Below are positions 18,122 through 20,549 of a stretch of 20,549 bases of DNA, piece after piece (within the stretch, counting starts at the first letter, position 1; every line of letters begins with the position of its first letter). Source of the stretch: Cytophagaceae bacterium (GTDB lineage Bacteria; Bacteroidota; Bacteroidia; Cytophagales; Spirosomataceae); contig CANHKE010000001.1 of the NCBI GenBank assembly GCA_947461155.1, forward strand, positions 1 to 20,549, given 5' to 3'. The notes below the pieces were generated by a model. The model saw nothing but the letters and a program-made list of their open reading frames with translations. It was not told where the DNA came from and did not search any database. Both the position numbers and the translations under genes were made by a program.

Positions 18122-18129
18122 TAATTTTG
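18122..18129 (+). promoter_or_regulatory. Candidate -7 box next to the uvrC start
   Basis: TAATTTTG fits TAnnTTTG exactly and ends 4 nt before the uvrC ATG, so transcription from it would begin at or very near the start codon. No -33 TTG is seen at the right distance. The same bases supply the in-frame TAA at 18122-18124. Confidence 0.3.
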
Positions 18130-18133
18130 GTCA

Positions 18134-19951
18134 ATGACAATTTTCGAACCCAAAGACATCCTGCCTAGCCTACCGGAAGAACCCGGCGTCTACCGTTATT
18201 TCGATGCGTCCGATACCATTATTTATATAGGTAAAGCTAAAAACCTAAAAAATAGAGTCAGCAGTTACTTCACGAACTTGCAGCAACACAATACCAAAAC
18301 ACGCAAACTCGTCCAGCAGATTTGTCGGCTTGAATTCACCATCGTCCATTCCGAATTCGACGCCCTCCTATTAGAAAATACACTCATCAAGCAATTTCAA
18401 CCCAAGTACAACATTCTACTTCGGGACGACAAGACCTATCCATTTATCTGCTTAACGAAAGAACATTTTCCTCGCCTGATTACCTCGCGGCGGATTGATC
18501 ACAGCATCGGTACTTTTTTCGGACCCTATGCAAATCCCAAAGCGATGAATGGCTTGCTCGAAATGATTCATCAATTATATCCCTTACGCACCTGTGCGCT
18601 TGCGTTAAAACCAGGAAACATTGAGCAAGGAAAATTTAAGGTCTGCCTAGAATATCACATAGGTAATTGCAAAGGGCCTTGCGAAGGTTTGCAAGCAGAA
18701 AACGATTACTTGATTTATATTGAACAGGTAACCAACATCCTAAAGGGAAATTACCAAAAGCCAAAAGCCTACTTTCAAGAACGGATGCTGGAAGCCAGCG
18801 GACGTTTGGCATTTGAAGAAGCTCAAGAATGGAAAGAGAAATGGGAATTGCTTGAAAATTTCCAAGCTAAGTCGACCGTCGTTAACCCATCCATTCACGA
18901 CATCGATGTTTTCTCCATGGTTTCCGACGAACAGATGGCCTATGTCAATTTCATGAAGGTGATCAATGGAACCATTCTGCAATCCCAAACCTACGAAGTC
19001 AAAAAGAAATTAAACGAGGACGAGTCAGATCTATTAACGATGTTGATCTGGGAAAAGCGCGAACAATTTCACAGCGAGGCCAAAGAGATTTTGACCAACA
19101 TCCCTATGTCGATTGAATTCCGGGGGATCAAGAATACGATACCGGTTATGGCCGACAAGAAAAAGCTGCTGGACATGTCGCTCAAAAACGTGCTGTATTT
19201 CCGAAAAGAAAAGGCCGATCGCAAAGCAGCAGAGGAATCGGGTGGCGATCGCAAAATGCGCATTTTATTGACCTTAAAAAATGACTTGCATTTAAAAACG
19301 CTGCCCAAGCGCATTGAATGTTTCGATAACTCAAACTTGCAAGGAACGAATCCCGTCTCTGCCATGGTTTGTTTCATCCATGCGCAGGCCGCCAAAAAAG
19401 AATATCGGCTATTCACTCCACGCACGGTTACAGGACCGGACGACTTCGCCACGATGCACGAAGTCATCACGCGACGCTATACCCGACTCATCGAAGAAGA
19501 GGCCGAATTACCTGACCTGATCATCGTCGATGGAGGCAAAGGTCAATTGAGCGCAGCATGCGATGCCTTAAAGGCAATCGGCCTATACGGACAAGTTCCA
19601 ATCATCGGAATCGCCAAACGACTGGAAGAAATCTATTTCCCAGAAGACAGCCTTCCATTATATATAGATAAAAAATCTGAGTCTTTAAAATTGATTCAGC
19701 AGCTACGTGATGAAGCGCATCGCTTTGGCATCACCGCCCATCGCAATAAACGAAGTAAGAATTTTCTAGTAAGCCAGTTGGAAGAACTAGACGGAATCGG
19801 CAAACTAACCGCCCAAAAATTGATGAAACATTTTGGCACCATACGTCATATGTACGACGCGCCCGTAGCTGATTTAGAAAAAGTTTTGGGCAAAGCCAAA
19901 ACACCGAACTTCCGAAAACAATTGAAAATTTGGCTGGACGAAAAGTCTTAG
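18134..19951 (+). CDS. uvrC: Excinuclease ABC subunit C
   Basis: A 605-residue UvrC, the nuclease that cuts both sides of a DNA lesion in nucleotide excision repair after UvrA and UvrB load. Domains in order: GIY-YIG nuclease for the 3' cut (about 16-93; GVY at 18-20, YIGKAKNLKNRV at 31-42); four cysteines at 154, 171, 179 and 183 in the region where E. coli UvrC holds an iron-sulfur cluster; UVR motif for UvrB contact (about 205-242); RNase H-like nuclease for the 5' cut (FDNSN at 397-401, DGGKGQ at 466-471, RDEAHRFGI at 525-533); and C-terminal helix-hairpin-helix (LEELDGIGKLTAQKLMKHFG, about 549-568). All key residues seem present and the length is normal. An in-frame TAA four codons upstream leaves ATG 18134 as the first start. 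The stop overlaps the convergent nuoK stop by 4 nt. Confidence 0.98.
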   Translation: MTIFEPKDILPSLPEEPGVYRYFDASDTIIYIGKAKNLKNRVSSYFTNLQQHNTKTRKLVQQICRLEFTIVHSEFDALLLENTLIKQFQPKYNILLRDDKTYPFICLTKEHFPRLITSRRIDHSIGTFFGPYANPKAMNGLLEMIHQLYPLRTCALALKPGNIEQGKFKVCLEYHIGNCKGPCEGLQAENDYLIYIEQVTNILKGNYQKPKAYFQERMLEASGRLAFEEAQEWKEKWELLENFQAKSTVVNPSIHDIDVFSMVSDEQMAYVNFMKVINGTILQSQTYEVKKKLNEDESDLLTMLIWEKREQFHSEAKEILTNIPMSIEFRGIKNTIPVMADKKKLLDMSLKNVLYFRKEKADRKAAEESGGDRKMRILLTLKNDLHLKTLPKRIECFDNSNLQGTNPVSAMVCFIHAQAAKKEYRLFTPRTVTGPDDFATMHEVITRRYTRLIEEEAELPDLIIVDGGKGQLSAACDALKAIGLYGQVPIIGIAKRLEEIYFPEDSLPLYIDKKSESLKLIQQLRDEAHRFGITAHRNKRSKNFLVSQLEELDGIGKLTAQKLMKHFGTIRHMYDAPVADLEKVLGKAKTPNFRKQLKIWLDEKS

Positions 19952-20253
19952 TCGTGGGATTCGAATTTCCCCACCTCAATGTGCTGAAACTGTCGGTATA
20001 CCTGCAGAATAATGGATAGGGCGATGGCCATTTCACAAACGCCAACCACCAAAACAAATATTCCCATCATCAAGCCTTGCTGGCCATCATCCTGCCTCGA
20101 AAACGCGATCAAATTCAAATTAGCCGCATTCAACATCAGTTCAATACCCATCAAGATGAAAATCGCATTGCGTTTTAAAATCATGATCGTGAAGCCTGTG
20201 GCAAACAACGCTGCACTCGCCCATAAGAAATAGATTACAGGGATCTCAGTCAT
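19948..20253 (-). CDS. nuoK: NADH-quinone oxidoreductase subunit K
   Basis: A 101-residue, three-helix membrane subunit of respiratory complex I, part of the proton-pumping arm. Diagnostic segments are ALFATGFTIMILKRNAI, the glutamate-bearing FILMGIELMLNAANLNLIAFS, and the third helix GIFVLVVGVCEMAIALSIIL. The start at 20253 gives the normal family length; a longer frame begins at 20289 but its first 12 residues are polar and unlike NuoK. The start overlaps the end of nuoJ by 8 nt, as expected for coupled complex I genes. The MrpC/MnhC antiporter subunits are related, but the NuoJ partner decides in favour of complex I. nuoL does not follow; uvrC lies there on the other strand. Confidence 0.95.
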   Translation of the reverse strand: MTEIPVIYFLWASAALFATGFTIMILKRNAIFILMGIELMLNAANLNLIAFSRQDDGQQGLMMGIFVLVVGVCEMAIALSIILQVYRQFQHIEVGKFESHD

Positions 20254-20549
20254 TTCGTTTCGCGATAAACGTGGCACCCACGAGGGCAATCAATAAGTAC
20301 ACACCAACCAATTCAAACGGGAATGCGTATTTTGTCAATAAGGCTAGCCCAACATCCCGCAATTTCGATTGATCATTTCCAATCAGATGCATTTCCCACT
20401 CCATGCGTGTAAACACATAAATCAGACCGAAAAAAATCGACAGTCCGATAAGCACCGACCAGATCAAACTACGCTGCTCGATCAGCAAATTATTTTTTCC
20501 GCGATTTTCTCGGGATTGTTGGGTCGTCAACATAATTCCAAACAGAATC
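20246..20549 (-). CDS. nuoJ: NADH-quinone oxidoreductase subunit J (5' end outside window)
   Basis: The last 100 residues of NuoJ, a membrane subunit of complex I beside NuoK. The frame is open to the right edge and begins with ILFGIMLTTQ, the end of a membrane helix; a Met at 20533 lies inside this helix and is not the true start. Later helices are about LIWSVLIGLSIFFGLIYVF and the C-terminal FPFELVGVYLLIALVGATF, followed by IAKRND, the typical NuoJ tail. Between them is a short periplasmic-type loop with LTKYAFPFE. The full protein is usually about 165-175 residues, so roughly 40% is missing. Confidence 0.93.
   Translation of the reverse strand, partial: ILFGIMLTTQQSRENRGKNNLLIEQRSLIWSVLIGLSIFFGLIYVFTRMEWEMHLIGNDQSKLRDVGLALLTKYAFPFELVGVYLLIALVGATFIAKRND

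Larger units (their letters stand above)
17644..18133. other. Long divergent intergenic region between susC and uvrC
   Basis: 490 nt, visibly more AT-rich than its neighbours and free of any credible reading frame. It holds the candidate susC promoter, an inverted repeat, a 10-bp palindrome, a LacI-type operator-like site and a -7 box close to the uvrC start. Other possible -7 sequences on the minus strand (TATTTTTG at 17993-17986) lack a -33 partner. A purine-rich stretch AAAAAGAAAGGAGA (minus strand, 17726-17713) looks like a Shine-Dalgarno sequence but no start codon with an open frame follows it. No tRNA, riboswitch core or repeat array was recognised. Confidence 0.7.

Noticed and set aside
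19954..19974. GTGGG...CCCAC stem after the uvrC stop
   Set aside because: The stem is only 5 bp, there is no T run, and it lies in the nuoK coding end; too weak to call a terminator.
20254..20289. Longer nuoK with 12 extra residues
   Set aside because: The added residues are polar, absent from the family, and would increase the overlap with nuoJ.

Overview
The window looks like chromosomal DNA of a member of the Bacteroidota, most likely an environmental Cytophagales-type bacterium; the genus cannot be fixed from the sequence. The evidence is a SusC/SusD outer-membrane pair, a PorW/SprE-type type IX secretion lipoprotein, several lipoproteins with SusD-style lipoboxes, start sites without Shine-Dalgarno sequences, and -7 boxes of the Bacteroidota type (TAnnTTTG).

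Layout. (1) 1-3084, minus strand: atpZ-like gene, then mrdA (PBP2), then rodA (cut by the left edge). mrdA and rodA overlap by ATGA. (2) 3181-9060, plus strand: a tight run of porW-like lipoprotein, class A penicillin-binding protein, and a lipoprotein joining a cytochrome c heme site to a beta-propeller; the gaps are 1 and 2 nt. It is divergent from the first block over a 96-nt promoter region. (3) 17643 down to 9049, minus strand: susC, susD, a strong intrinsic terminator, then a 1161-residue lipoprotein with FG-GAP/VCBS repeats around an ASPIC/UnbV domain. Its 3' end overlaps that of the heme lipoprotein by 12 nt. (4) 17644-18133: the only long non-coding stretch, with candidate promoters and operator-like palindromes for susC and uvrC. 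(5) 18134-19951, plus strand: uvrC. (6) 20549-19948, minus strand: 3' end of nuoJ (cut by the right edge) and nuoK, overlapping the uvrC stop by 4 nt.

How the genes fit together. The left third is a cell-envelope region: RodA with PBP2 forms the elongation peptidoglycan synthase, the class A PBP is a second synthase, and PorW supports protein export through the type IX system. The middle is an outer-membrane uptake locus: a SusCD transporter of unknown substrate with a large surface-type propeller lipoprotein. No glycoside hydrolase, sulfatase, peptidase or regulator gene lies beside it, so the substrate cannot be inferred. uvrC and the complex I genes are housekeeping.

No phage, insertion sequence, CRISPR array, tRNA or rRNA was seen. 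The least explained part is the pair of propeller lipoproteins meeting tail to tail, one carrying heme c and one attached to SusCD. Most genes here belong to known families; any novelty lies in combinations and in the regulatory region.
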